DNA from: Streptomyces typhae
GTDB taxonomy: Bacteria; Actinomycetota; Actinomycetes; Streptomycetales; Streptomycetaceae
NCBI RefSeq assembly: GCF_009755605.1
Contig: NZ_WPNZ01000016.1
Location: 63,703-127,702, forward strand
DNA length: 64,000 nucleotides
Reading direction: 5' to 3'
The translations under genes and the position numbers were made by a program. Shown here one piece after another: positions 50,044 to 61,076 of the stretch; the first letter of the stretch is position 1, and every line of letters starts with the position of its first letter. Below the pieces are notes generated by a model, which worked only from the letters and a program-made list of their open reading frames with translations, was not told where the DNA came from and ran no database searches.

Positions 50044-51204
50044 CTACTGGTGGCGCTGCGTCACCGTGCCCTCGACGGCGAACAGTTCCTCGTCCACGTG
50101 GTCGAGCGCGAGCCGCAGCGCCCCCGTGGCCACGGCCGCCTCGCCGAGCAGCGACAGCGTCACTCGCGGCGGGCGGAGGCAGTAGCGGGTCAGCTCGCGG
50201 TGCAGCGGCTCCAGGACGTCGTCGAGGCCCGCGGCCCAGCCGCCCACCACGACGAGTTCCGGATCGAGCGCGAGCACCAGGGCGCCCACGTCGTGCACCA
50301 GGCGCCGTATGAACCGGTCGACCGCCGCGCGGGCCCGCTCGTCGCCCTCGCGCGCGTGCGCGAAGACCTTGGCCACCGCCTGCTCGTCCAGCGGGTGCAG
50401 CGGTTCGTCCGTCGTCGACAGGAGCGTCTCCGGCGTCACCTCGCGGCCCAGCAGGTGCAGGGCGCCGATCTCGCCCGCAGCCCCGCCGTAGCCGCGGTGC
50501 AGCCGCCCGCCGATCAGCGATCCGGCGCCGGGGCTCAGGCCCGCCAGGACGAACACCACGTCGTCGGACTCGGTGGCCGCGCCCTTCCAGTGCTCGGCGA
50601 CCGCCGCCGCGTTGGCGTCGTTCTCCACCAGGACCGGGCACTTGAAGGAACGGCGCAGACGCTCGCCCAGGGGCAGCCCCGTCCAGCCGGGCAGCGCCGT
50701 GCTCAACCGCACCGAACCGTCCGCCTCCACGATCCCGGGACTGCCCACGCCGACCGCGCGCAGCGAGCCGCGGGACACCTCGGCGCGGCGCAGCAGATCG
50801 GCCACGGCGCCGCGCAGCCGCTCCAGGCGCTCGTCCGCGGGCGCCGTCTCCGACACGTCCTTCGCGGCGGTGCCGAGGATCTTGCCGTCGAGATCGGACA
50901 GGACCGCGGCGACCCGGTGCGCGCCGATCTCCAGGCCGAGCAGATGGCCAGCCTCCGCACGGAAGCGGAACTTCCGCGCAGGCCGTCCCTGGCGCCGCGC
51001 GCCGCCCTCGTCCGCGTCCGTCTCCACGACGAGCCCGGCCTCGCTCAGCCCTTCGACCACGCCCTCGACGGTGGGCCGCGAGAGCCCCGTCACCCGGGTG
51101 ATCTCCGTGAGAGTCGCGAAGTCCGCGGCGCGCAGTGCGTGCAGCACCACCGCGGAGTTGATCCGCCGTAGCAGAGAAGGATCCCCGCCGGTCAGCCGCC
51201 CCAA
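50044..51204 (-). CDS. ROK family transcriptional regulator
   Basis: The 386-residue protein starts with a winged HTH (about 10-75, LRAADFATLTEITRVTGLSRPTVEGVVEGL) and then the ROK fold. Key sugar-kinase residues are missing: LGLEIGAHRVAA replaces the DIGGTK phosphate loop, GEIGALHLL replaces GEIGH, and the CxCGxxGCxE zinc motif is absent. It is therefore a regulator rather than a kinase. Start TTG 51204 has GGAAGGA upstream; the frame has no better start. It is convergent with the GntR gene. The effector is unknown. Confidence 0.88.
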   Translation of the reverse strand: MGRLTGGDPSLLRRINSAVVLHALRAADFATLTEITRVTGLSRPTVEGVVEGLSEAGLVVETDADEGGARRQGRPARKFRFRAEAGHLLGLEIGAHRVAAVLSDLDGKILGTAAKDVSETAPADERLERLRGAVADLLRRAEVSRGSLRAVGVGSPGIVEADGSVRLSTALPGWTGLPLGERLRRSFKCPVLVENDANAAAVAEHWKGAATESDDVVFVLAGLSPGAGSLIGGRLHRGYGGAAGEIGALHLLGREVTPETLLSTTDEPLHPLDEQAVAKVFAHAREGDERARAAVDRFIRRLVHDVGALVLALDPELVVVGGWAAGLDDVLEPLHRELTRYCLRPPRVTLSLLGEAAVATGALRLALDHVDEELFAVEGTVTQRHQ

Positions 51205-51485
51205 CGTCCGTCCTTCCGTTCCATGCGCATGATGGGCGAAGGGTACTCGGAACGCGCCGACCGGTGCGAGTGCCGATCAGGCCGCGGGGCCGTCCGGACT
51301 CGGCCGGAACAGACGAAAGCGGATCAGCCGGGCGGGCACGGCGCCGTCAGCCGGGCGGGCACGGCGCCGCCCGCAGGTGCGGACCAGCCCGGCTCGGGCC
51401 CTGGTGCGCCGCTCGCCGCGGCCCGATGGACGGGGCCGGTGGCCCCGGGCCCGTGGGGGGAGCGGCGCGTGCGAGGGCGGCCGGA

Positions 51486-52148
51486 TCAGCCCGGTGCGAC
51501 GAAACCGGACTCGTACGCCGTGATCACGGCCTGAGTGCGGTCGCGCGCGCCGAGCTTGGCGAGGAGCGAGCTCACGTGCGACTTCACGGTCTCGGTGCCG
51601 ACGACGAGACGGGCCGCGATCTCCGCGTTGGACAGGCCGCGCGCCATCAGGCGCAGCACCTCCTCCTCACGACCGGTCAGCGCCGCCCGCTCGAGCGCCG
51701 CCACCGCGGCCGGATTGCCGCGCCGGGCGCCGTGAGCGCTCGCGAGCTCCCGCACGGCCGCGGGGAACAGCAGCGACTCGCCCTCGGCCACGAGGCGTAC
51801 CGCGTGCACGATCTCGGCCGGCCTGGCCCGCTTCAGGAGGAACCCGTCGGCGCCCGCGCGCAGCGCCTCGTACACGTAGTCGTCGTTCTCGAAGGTCGTG
51901 ATCACGACGATCTTGGGCGGGGCGTCGAACATGCGCAGCACGGCCCGGGTGGCCTCGATGCCGTCGAGGAGCGGCATCCGGACGTCCATGGCGACGACGT
52001 CGGGGCGCAGCTCCCGCACCAGCGGGATCACGGCGGCACCGTCCGCCGCCTCGCCCACGACCTCGATGTCGGGCTGTGCTTCGAGTACGGCGCGCAGGCC
52101 CGCGCGGACGAGGGGCTCGTCGTCGACGAGCAGGACGGTGACCGGCAT
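51486..52148 (-). CDS. NarL/LuxR-type response regulator
   Basis: A 220-residue response regulator. The receiver has Asp9-Asp10, phosphoacceptor Asp55 (VVAMDVRMPLLDG), the switch Thr in VITTF and the Lys of LLKRA. The output domain is a LuxR HTH (LSNAEIAARLVVGTETVKSHVSSLLAKLGARDRTQAV). It is downstream of the histidine kinase at 52486, on the same strand, but separated by 337 bp of repeat DNA. The adjacent ABC exporter is a likely target of the pair. Confidence 0.92.
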   Translation of the reverse strand: MPVTVLLVDDEPLVRAGLRAVLEAQPDIEVVGEAADGAAVIPLVRELRPDVVAMDVRMPLLDGIEATRAVLRMFDAPPKIVVITTFENDDYVYEALRAGADGFLLKRARPAEIVHAVRLVAEGESLLFPAAVRELASAHGARRGNPAAVAALERAALTGREEEVLRLMARGLSNAEIAARLVVGTETVKSHVSSLLAKLGARDRTQAVITAYESGFVAPG

Positions 52149-52485
52149 CGGGTCAGCGTAGATCACGCACTCGGGCGCGAGGGGCCGCCCCGCGCAGGCT
52201 CGGTGCGTGCACCCGGGGGCGCCTTGCGCGGGCCCGGTACGCGCACTCAGGGCTCGATCGGGCCCGGTGCGCGCGGGCAGGGGGCGCGCAGGCCCGATAG
52301 GCACAGCCAGGGCTCGTCCGCGTCCGGTGCGTCCACCCGGGCTCGCCCGCGTCCGGTACGCCTACCCGGGCTCGCCCGCACCCGGTGCGCCCACCCGGGC
52401 TAGCCCGCGCCCGGTGCGCGCGGGCAGGGATCGCGCACGTCCGGTACGCGCACGTCCGGTACGCGGACTCGGGTCCGCGCCGCGC
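52149..52485. other. 337-bp gap of 29-bp tandem repeats between kinase and regulator
   Basis: No gene is supported. From about 52293 to 52418 a 29-bp unit (GTCCGGTGCGTCCACCCGGG and 9 more bases) repeats, with starts at 52322, 52351 and 52380 plus diverged outer copies. The repeats join directly without unique spacers, so this is not CRISPR. It may separate the two genes transcriptionally. Confidence 0.6.
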
Positions 52486-53736
52486 TCACGCCAGCGGCAG
52501 CTCCACGCGGACCCGCCAGTCGCCCTCGTGCGGCCCCGTGTCGGCGCGTCCGCCGAGGAGCACGGCCCGCTCCCGTATCCCGCGCAGCCCGCTGCCGCCG
52601 CGGCCCGTCACCGCCGCGGGGGCGGGCAGGGCGTTGCGCACGTCGAGCGTCAGGAGGTCCGCATGCGCGGCGACTTGGACGCGCACCGGTACGGGCCCCG
52701 CGTGCCGCAGGACGTTCGTCAGGGCCTCCTGGAGCATGCGGTAGCCCTCCCGCGACACCGGGCCCGGCAGCCGGTCCACGGGCCCGCTCAGGTCGGCGTC
52801 GACCTTCGCACCCGCCGTGCGGGCGGAGGCCAGCAGCCGGGCGGCTTCAGCGAGCGTGGGCCGCTCCCGGGCGGGCGTGCCGTCCTCGCGGAGCACCCGC
52901 AGCACCCGTTCCAGGTCCTCCAGGGCGTGCCGGCCCGTGTCCTCGATGGCCTCCAGGGCGCGTGCGGTGAACGCCGGGTCGGTGGTGGCCCGCGCGGCGC
53001 CCGCCTGTACGACCGCGACGGTCAGCGCGTGCCCGATGGAGTCGTGCAGCTCGCGAGCGATGCGATTGCGCTCCAGGAGCTGTTCGGTGCGCTCCTCCAG
53101 GGCGCTGAGACGCTGCGCGGGGGAGGGCCCGAGGAAGCGGCGTGCGGCCGCGGCCATCAGCAGTCCGGCAAGGACCACGGTGGCGTACAGCGCGAGAAGC
53201 GTCACGGGGACGAGCAGCGCCGCGAGCCACCGCGGGCCGTTCAGGGCGAAGACCGGGCTGTCCGCGTCCGGGGCCCCCGCCGCCGTGCCGATCAGGGCCA
53301 GCGTCTGGCCGATGAGGTGGACGGTCGCGAAAGCGATCGCGCCGCCCACCTCCAGGCGCAGCACCAGCCACAGCGCCGTGCGCACACGGTCGTCCCAGGA
53401 CGCCGACGGCGACACGGAGACACCGCTTCCGGCATCGTCCTCGTGCTGACCGTCGTGCACGCGCGCGTGAGCACCCGGAAACAGCATCACGCGTGCCTGG
53501 AGCCCCTCCGCCCGGCGCATCGCCGGAACCAGAGCCGCAGCGACCACCAGCGGCACCGGGAAGACGAAGAACATCAGAGACCAGTTGGCGACCGACGCGT
53601 CGTCGATGCCCAAGATGGACGCGAACGTCAGCCCGAGCACACCGCTCACGACCAGGTGCAGCCAGCGGGTGTAGGTGACGGCCCGCGTGAGCGGGCCGCA
53701 CCACCGCTCGCGCCACCGGGAGAAGGGCAGGGACAT
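52486..53736 (-). CDS. Sensor histidine kinase (HisKA_3/NarX type)
   Basis: The 416-residue kinase has an N-terminal membrane domain with helices at about 20-40, 48-70, 125-150 and 165-190. The HisKA_3 helix ERNRIARELHDSIGHALTVAVVQAG holds the phosphorylated His in RELHDS, and the HATPase domain has EALTNVLRHA (N box) and GRGGSGLRGIRERA (G box). It pairs with the response regulator at 51486. The start is taken as ATG 53736 (MSLPFSRWRER). It is divergent from the ABC exporter genes that start at 53845. Confidence 0.9.
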   Translation of the reverse strand: MSLPFSRWRERWCGPLTRAVTYTRWLHLVVSGVLGLTFASILGIDDASVANWSLMFFVFPVPLVVAAALVPAMRRAEGLQARVMLFPGAHARVHDGQHEDDAGSGVSVSPSASWDDRVRTALWLVLRLEVGGAIAFATVHLIGQTLALIGTAAGAPDADSPVFALNGPRWLAALLVPVTLLALYATVVLAGLLMAAAARRFLGPSPAQRLSALEERTEQLLERNRIARELHDSIGHALTVAVVQAGAARATTDPAFTARALEAIEDTGRHALEDLERVLRVLREDGTPARERPTLAEAARLLASARTAGAKVDADLSGPVDRLPGPVSREGYRMLQEALTNVLRHAGPVPVRVQVAAHADLLTLDVRNALPAPAAVTGRGGSGLRGIRERAVLLGGRADTGPHEGDWRVRVELPLA

Positions 53737-53844
53737 GCCCTCATCGTGCCAGGGAGCCCGCGCCGCACGGCTCCCCCGCACGGGGGAGAGGACCTCCCCG
53801 GGCGGGGGAGGCGCGCACACCGGCCCGGCCGGGACGCTGAAGCC

Positions 53845-55026
53845 ATGACCAGCATCGACGTCCAGCAGCTCACCAAGGAGTACGGCACCACCCGCGCGGT
53901 GCACGACCTCACCTTCGGTGTCCGCCCCGGCCAGGTCACCGGCTTCCTCGGACCCAACGGTGCCGGGAAGTCCACCACCCTGCGCCTCGTCCTCGGCCTG
54001 GACCGGCCCACCTCCGGCACCGCCACCGTCGGCGGGCGGCCCTACGCCGCGTACGAGGAGCCGCTGCGGCAGGTCGGCGCCCTCCTCGACGCGCAGGCCG
54101 CCCACGGCTCGCGCACCGCCCGCAACCACCTGCTCGCGCTCGCCGTCAGCAATCGCATCAGCCCCGCGCGCGTGGACGAGGTTTTGGAGGAGACTGGCCT
54201 CGCGGCGGTCGCCGGGCGGCGCGTCAAGACGTACTCGCTGGGCATGCGGCAGCGCCTCGGCATCGCGGCGGCGCTGCTCGGCGACCCTGCCGTGGTGATC
54301 CTGGACGAGCCGTCCAACGGGCTCGACCCCGAAGGCATCATCTGGATCCGCGAGTTGCTGCGCCGCCTCGCCCGCGAGGGGCGCACCGTCCTGGTGTCGA
54401 GCCACCTCATGAACGAGACCGCGACGTTCGCCGACCACCTGGTGGTCCTCGGCCGCGGCAGGCTGCTCGCGGACACCCCGATGCGGGAGTTCATCGCGTC
54501 CCACAGCGAGCCGCGCGTCCGCGCCCGCACCACGGACCCGGCCCGGCTGCGCGCCGTGCTCGCCCGCGCCGGGTACGAGCTGACGGCGGTCGACGGCGAC
54601 GAAGGCCGGTGGGCGGTCGACGGCGCCAGGGCCGAGGAGATCGGCGGTCTCGCAGCGCGCGAGGGCGTGCCGATCCTTGAACTCGCCGACGAGGAGGCCT
54701 CGCTGGAGGACGCGTATCTGGCCCTCACGGCTGCCAGTGCCGAGTATTCGGCGGTTCCTGCGGTTCCTGCGGTTCCTGCGGTTTCTACGGCTCCTGCGGC
54801 TCCTGCGGCCCCTGCGAATCCTGAGGCTGGGTCAGCTGGGTCAGCTGGGTCAGCTGGGTCAGCTGGGTCAGCTGAGGCGGCAGGGGCAGCTGAGGCGGCC
54901 CCGACGGTCCCGCAGCCCCCGACCACTCCCACGAAGAACCCCGCCACCCCGGAGACACCCGCGCCCCGTACATCCCGCACATCCCGCACATCCCGCACAC
55001 CCCGCACACCCCGCCAGGAGGCCTGA
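53845..55026 (+). CDS. ABC transporter ATP-binding protein
   Basis: The 393-residue ATPase has Walker A GPNGAGKST (about 37-45), signature YSLGMRQRL and Walker B AVVILDEPSNGLDP, plus a C-terminal region like drug exporter ATPases. After residue 300 it has an unusual 95-residue tail of repeats: AVP units, five SAG triplets, PTTPTKNPATPETPAP and RTSRTSRTP stretches, all encoded by short tandem DNA repeats. The permease gene starts two bases after its stop. Together they probably form an efflux pump regulated by the divergent two-component system. Confidence 0.9.
   Translation: MTSIDVQQLTKEYGTTRAVHDLTFGVRPGQVTGFLGPNGAGKSTTLRLVLGLDRPTSGTATVGGRPYAAYEEPLRQVGALLDAQAAHGSRTARNHLLALAVSNRISPARVDEVLEETGLAAVAGRRVKTYSLGMRQRLGIAAALLGDPAVVILDEPSNGLDPEGIIWIRELLRRLAREGRTVLVSSHLMNETATFADHLVVLGRGRLLADTPMREFIASHSEPRVRARTTDPARLRAVLARAGYELTAVDGDEGRWAVDGARAEEIGGLAAREGVPILELADEEASLEDAYLALTAASAEYSAVPAVPAVPAVSTAPAAPAAPANPEAGSAGSAGSAGSAGSAEAAGAAEAAPTVPQPPTTPTKNPATPETPAPRTSRTSRTSRTPRTPRQEA
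54750..55012 (+). repeat. Mixed short tandem repeats in the ABC ATPase tail
   Basis: Runs of GCGGTTCCT (9 bp), GGGTCAGCT (9 bp, five copies near 54832-54876) and CCGCACATC (9 bp, near 54977) succeed one another within the coding region. All units are multiples of three. Confidence 0.8.
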
Positions 55027-55028
55027 CC

Positions 55029-55766
55029 ATGTCCCCCACCGCCGTGCTCCACTCCGAGTGGATCAAGATCAAGTCGCTGCGGGGTACCGTCGGCTCGCTC
55101 ACCGCCGTGTTCCTGACCACCGTCGCCATCACGGTCCTCGTCTTCGCCACCGTCGGCCGCGCGGAGTCCGACAACGCCGACGCCGAACCTCTCTTCGGTG
55201 CCTTCTACGCGCTCAACTTCGGCCAGCTCGCCGCCATCGCCTTCGGTGCCACCGCCGTCAGCTCCGAGTACGTGAACGGCGCCCTGCGGATCTCCTTGTC
55301 GGCGGTGCCCCGCCGGGCCTTGTTCTACCGCTCGAAGATCGCCGTCGTGGGCGCGGCGGCGCTCGGGGTCGGTCTGCTCACGAGCTTCACCGCGTTCCTC
55401 GGCGGCCAGGCCTTCCTGGGCGAGGACGGCATCGGTCTCGGCCACACCGGTGCCGTGGGCGCGTGCGTGGGCGCCGGGATCTATCTCGCGCTGATGGCAC
55501 TGCTCGCGGCGGGCCTCACCGCCCTGCTGCGCAGCGGGGTCGCCGTGCTCAGCGTGCTCGTCCCGTTCACGCTGATCGTCCCGTTCGTGATCGGGGACGT
55601 GGCGGGCGGCGCGGCCCAGTTCCTGCCCGACCGGGCCGGGCAGCAGATCCTGCACGAGGACCCGAACGGAGTGCTCGGCGGCTGGACGGGCCTCGGCGTG
55701 ATGGCGCTGTGGGCCGCGGCGGCGGTCGCCGCCGGGTGGTGGGCGGTGCGGCGGCGGGACGCGTGA
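55029..55766 (+). CDS. ABC-2 type exporter permease
   Basis: The 245-residue membrane protein starts MSPTAVLHSEWIKIKSLRGT, the characteristic ABC-2 permease N-terminus. It has about six membrane helices, with an SEYVNGALRISLSAVPRRALFYRSK loop between helices 2 and 3. It is translationally linked to the ATPase gene (two-base gap). The cargo is unknown, possibly a peptide or lipid-like compound. Confidence 0.88.
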   Translation: MSPTAVLHSEWIKIKSLRGTVGSLTAVFLTTVAITVLVFATVGRAESDNADAEPLFGAFYALNFGQLAAIAFGATAVSSEYVNGALRISLSAVPRRALFYRSKIAVVGAAALGVGLLTSFTAFLGGQAFLGEDGIGLGHTGAVGACVGAGIYLALMALLAAGLTALLRSGVAVLSVLVPFTLIVPFVIGDVAGGAAQFLPDRAGQQILHEDPNGVLGGWTGLGVMALWAAAAVAAGWWAVRRRDA

Positions 55767-55896
55767 GGGGCCGGAGGCCTGCCTGTCCGGGCGGGACGCC
55801 GGAGGGCCCCGAGGCCCGCCCGCGCGGAAGGCGCCAGAGGGCCGGGCCCCGCCTGACGGGAAGCCAATTGTCAGTGGGGGCCGCTTTACTGGACAC

Positions 55897-56409
55897 ATGA
55901 GCAGCGCAGACCACATCGCCGCCATCGACCTGCTGCGTGCCCGCGGCTTCCCCGAGGAGCCCGGCAGGTCGGAGCTCGGCTACGGCGGGCCGGGCTTCCA
56001 CGTGGCGGAGTTATCGACGCAGGACCAGCTGTGGGACGACGACGGCACGGCCCACGAGGAGACGGAGGAGCAGTACGAGGCCGAGCGCGACGCCCTGACC
56101 GTGCTCCTGGCCGAGCGCTGGGGCGAGCCGCAGCACTTCAGCCTCGCCGGCGTCCAGCTCCGTGCCATGGCTCGGGAAGCGGCGGGGCCCGAGGCCCGGG
56201 ACGCGGCGAGTTCCGAGGCCCGGGAAGCGGCGGGGGCCGATCCGCAGGAGGCCGCGGTGCCCGACCCATGGGCGACGCTCAGCGAATCCGTCCCCGATCT
56301 GCACCTGTGGCGGGCCGACGAGCACTGGATAGCCCTGGGAGTGGCCCGCTGGGGCGAGCGGCGGGCGCTCCAGCTCGTCGCCGTCGTCACGGAAGTCGAC
56401 CCTCCGTAG
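55897..56409 (+). CDS. Hypothetical protein, 170 residues
   Basis: I do not recognise the family. The product is soluble and acidic, with no signal or membrane helix. Residues 85-135 are an Ala/Glu/Gly-rich insertion built from repeated coding units (AREAAGPEARDAASSEAREAAG). The flanks (SADHIAAIDLLRARGFPEEPGRSELGYGGPGFHV and HLWRADEHWIALGVARWGERRALQLVAVVT) look like a conserved mixed alpha/beta core. It overlaps the convergent hydrolase gene by 23 bp. Start ATG 55897 is the only plausible one. Confidence 0.7.
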   Translation: MSSADHIAAIDLLRARGFPEEPGRSELGYGGPGFHVAELSTQDQLWDDDGTAHEETEEQYEAERDALTVLLAERWGEPQHFSLAGVQLRAMAREAAGPEARDAASSEAREAAGADPQEAAVPDPWATLSESVPDLHLWRADEHWIALGVARWGERRALQLVAVVTEVDPP

Positions 56410-57460
56410 GCCCGGCGCCGAGCCCCAACTCCCCGTACGCACACGGTGCGAAGAAGCGCTCCACATCGGCCTCCGTGACCGACGCGAGGTCGGCCGGGGA
56501 CCACCGGGGCGTCCGGTCCTTGTCGACGACCTGGGCCCGCACCCCCTCGGGGAAGTCCGGCGCCGTCAGGCACGCGCACGACACGCGGTACTCCTGGTCG
56601 AGCGCCTCCTCCAAAGTGGGCAGGCGGCGCGCCCTGCGGAGGGCGGCGAGCGTGACCTTCAGCGCGGTGGGGGAGCGCGACAGCAGGACGTCGGCCGCCT
56701 CCTTGGCCGCCCGCTCGCCGCAGGACTGGAGACGGTCGACGATCTCCTCCACCGAGTCGGCGGCGTAGCAGGAGTCGATCCAGGCACGGTGCGCGGCGAG
56801 TTCCCCCTCGGGCGCCGTCCCGGCATACCGCGGGACGACGTCGGCCGGGTCCGCGTCGGCGAGGTCCGCGGTGAACTCCGCGAGGCGCGCCGACGGCACA
56901 TAGTGGTCGGCGAGGCCGCACAGCACCGCGTCGGCCGCTGACGCCGTCGTGCCGGTCAGCGCCAGATGCGTGCCCAGCTCGCCCGGCGCCCGCGTCAGGA
57001 GGAACGAGGCGCCCACGTCCAGGACGAAGCCGATGATCGTCTCGGGCATGGCCACCCGGGACCGCTCCGTGACGACCCGTACGTCGCCATGGGCCGCGAT
57101 GCCGACACCGCCACCCATCACATAGCCGTCCATCAGCGCGACGTACGGCTTCGGGTAGTGGGCGATCCGCGCGTCGAGGAGATACTCGTCGCGCCAGTAC
57201 GCCGCCGACGCCGCGCCGCCACCCGCGACGATGTCGTCCCGTACGGCCCGGATGTCGCCGCCCGCACACAGGCCGCGCTCACCCGCCCCGCTGACGACGA
57301 CCGTACGGACTGTTTCGTCGTGCTCCCACGCGGTGAGCGCCTCGTCGACGAGCCGGACCATCGGATGGTTGAGCGCGTTGAGGGCGCGCGGACGGTTCAG
57401 GACGATGTGGCCGACGCGGCCCTCGACCCGCGTGAGGACCGGTGGTTCGTCGTGACTCAA
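56387..57460 (-). CDS. 3-hydroxyisobutyryl-CoA hydrolase-like (crotonase fold)
   Basis: The 357-residue protein has the long crotonase form: CAGGDIRAVRDD (oxyanion loop), YVMGGGVGIAAHGDVRVVTE and PETIIGFVLDVGASFLL with the active-site Glu, plus an extended C-terminal region typical of HIBYL-CoA hydrolases in valine degradation. The family usually reads GFFPDVG where this has GFVLDVG, so Pro is lost beside the conserved Asp. Function is therefore likely but not certain. Its product would feed methylmalonyl/propionate metabolism, matching the adjacent mutA-mutB-meaB operon. Confidence 0.85.
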   Translation of the reverse strand: MSHDEPPVLTRVEGRVGHIVLNRPRALNALNHPMVRLVDEALTAWEHDETVRTVVVSGAGERGLCAGGDIRAVRDDIVAGGGAASAAYWRDEYLLDARIAHYPKPYVALMDGYVMGGGVGIAAHGDVRVVTERSRVAMPETIIGFVLDVGASFLLTRAPGELGTHLALTGTTASAADAVLCGLADHYVPSARLAEFTADLADADPADVVPRYAGTAPEGELAAHRAWIDSCYAADSVEEIVDRLQSCGERAAKEAADVLLSRSPTALKVTLAALRRARRLPTLEEALDQEYRVSCACLTAPDFPEGVRAQVVDKDRTPRWSPADLASVTEADVERFFAPCAYGELGLGAGPTEGRLP

Positions 57461-57511
57461 TGAACTGTTCCCTCTCGCCTTCGGGACGCCGCGAGCGTCC
57501 GGACCACTGTC

Positions 57512-57735
57512 GTGACGCGGCTGCGCGTCCCTTTCTCCGCCGTGACGCGGTGTGCGCGTCCGCTTCTCTGTCGTGTGACGCGGTGTGCGCGTCCGCCTCT
57601 CTGTCGTGCGACGCGGCGACGCGGATGCGCGTCCGTTTCTCTGTCGTGTGACGCCGTCCGTTTCGCCGTTCCGTGACGCGGCTGTGCGTCCGTCTCGTGA
57701 CGCGGCTGTGCGTCCGTCTCGTGGCGGGACGCGAC
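57512..57735. repeat. Repeat array between meaB and the hydrolase gene
   Basis: Units GTGACGCGGTGTGCGCGTCC (plus about 14 bp, GCTTCTCTGTC) repeat from 57540, preceded and followed by related GTGACGCGGCTGTGCGTCC units. About seven units in total, none with spacers. Confidence 0.75.
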
Positions 57736-58742
57736 TAGGCGTCCGGGGGGTCGCCGTCGGGACGCCGGAACGCGTCCAGGATCTGCTCCGCCGCCACGGT
57801 CGCCGTCAGAGTCCCCTCGCGCACCCGCTGCTCCAGCTCGGGCGCGAGCCGCCGCACGTCGGGGTGGGCGTGCAGGCGGCCGAGGAGTTCGTCCCTGACC
57901 ATCGTCCACGTCCAGTCGACCTGCTGGTCGCGCCGCTTGGCGGCGAGGCGGCCAGTGGAGTCGAGCAGCTCGCGGTGCTGTTCGAGCCGCTCCCAGAGAG
58001 TGTCGAGGCCCTTCGACTCGCGGGCGCTGCAACTCAGGACGGGCGGTGTCCACGCCGCGTCGGAAGGGTGCATGAGCCGCAGGGCCCCCGCCAGCTCCCG
58101 CGCCGCCGCGCGCGCGTCCCGCTCGTGCGGGCCGTCCGCCTTGTTGACCGCGATCACGTCCGCCAGCTCCAGGACGCCCTTCTTGATGCCCTGGAGCTGA
58201 TCGCCGGTGCGGGCCAGGGTGAGCAGCAGGAACGTGTCGACCATGTTGGCCACGGCCGTCTCGGACTGGCCGACACCGACGGTCTCCACGAGCACCACGT
58301 CGTACCCTGCCGCCTCCATCACCACGATGGACTCGCGGGTCGCCTTCGCCACCCCGCCGAGGGTGCCCGCGGTGGGCGATGGCCGCACGAACGCCGCCGG
58401 ATCCACCGACAGGCGCTCCATGCGGGTCTTGTCGCCCAGGATGGAGCCGCCCGTCCGCGACGACGACGGGTCGACGGCGAGCACGGCCACGCGGTGGCCG
58501 AGCGACGTCAGCATCGTGCCGAGCGCGTCGATGAACGTGGACTTCCCCACGCCCGGCACCCCGCTGATGCCGATCCGCCGTGCCCGTCCCGAGCGCGGCA
58601 GCAACTCCGTCAGCAACTGCTGCGCGAGCACGCGGTGCTGGGGCCGGGTGGACTCCACGAGCGTGATCGCGCGCGCGATGTGCGCACGCTTGCCGTCGAG
58701 CACACCCTTCACATACGTGTCGAGATCGATCCTCGGTGCCAT
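57735..58742 (-). CDS. meaB: MeaB/ArgK GTPase, methylmalonyl-CoA mutase chaperone
   Basis: The 335-residue G3E-family GTPase has Walker A GVPGVGKST, an ETVGVGQSE box and the NKAD specificity motif, with an N-terminal helical bundle and C-terminal dimerisation helices. MeaB protects and reactivates methylmalonyl-CoA mutase by gating cobalamin loading. It lies 12 bp after mutB in the same operon. Start ATG 58742 (MAPRIDLDTYV). Confidence 0.93.
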   Translation of the reverse strand: MAPRIDLDTYVKGVLDGKRAHIARAITLVESTRPQHRVLAQQLLTELLPRSGRARRIGISGVPGVGKSTFIDALGTMLTSLGHRVAVLAVDPSSSRTGGSILGDKTRMERLSVDPAAFVRPSPTAGTLGGVAKATRESIVVMEAAGYDVVLVETVGVGQSETAVANMVDTFLLLTLARTGDQLQGIKKGVLELADVIAVNKADGPHERDARAAARELAGALRLMHPSDAAWTPPVLSCSARESKGLDTLWERLEQHRELLDSTGRLAAKRRDQQVDWTWTMVRDELLGRLHAHPDVRRLAPELEQRVREGTLTATVAAEQILDAFRRPDGDPPDA

Positions 58743-58754
58743 GGGCTCACCGGC

Positions 58755-61072
<2,318 letters not shown>

Positions 61073-61076
<4 letters not shown>

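Noticed and set aside
50044..51204. ROK sugar kinase
   Set aside because: The phosphate loop, catalytic GEIGH and zinc cysteines are missing; an HTH is present, so it is annotated as a regulator.
52293..52418. CRISPR array candidate with 29-bp repeats
   Set aside because: The 29-bp length is suggestive, but units are contiguous, decay in sequence and have no spacers.
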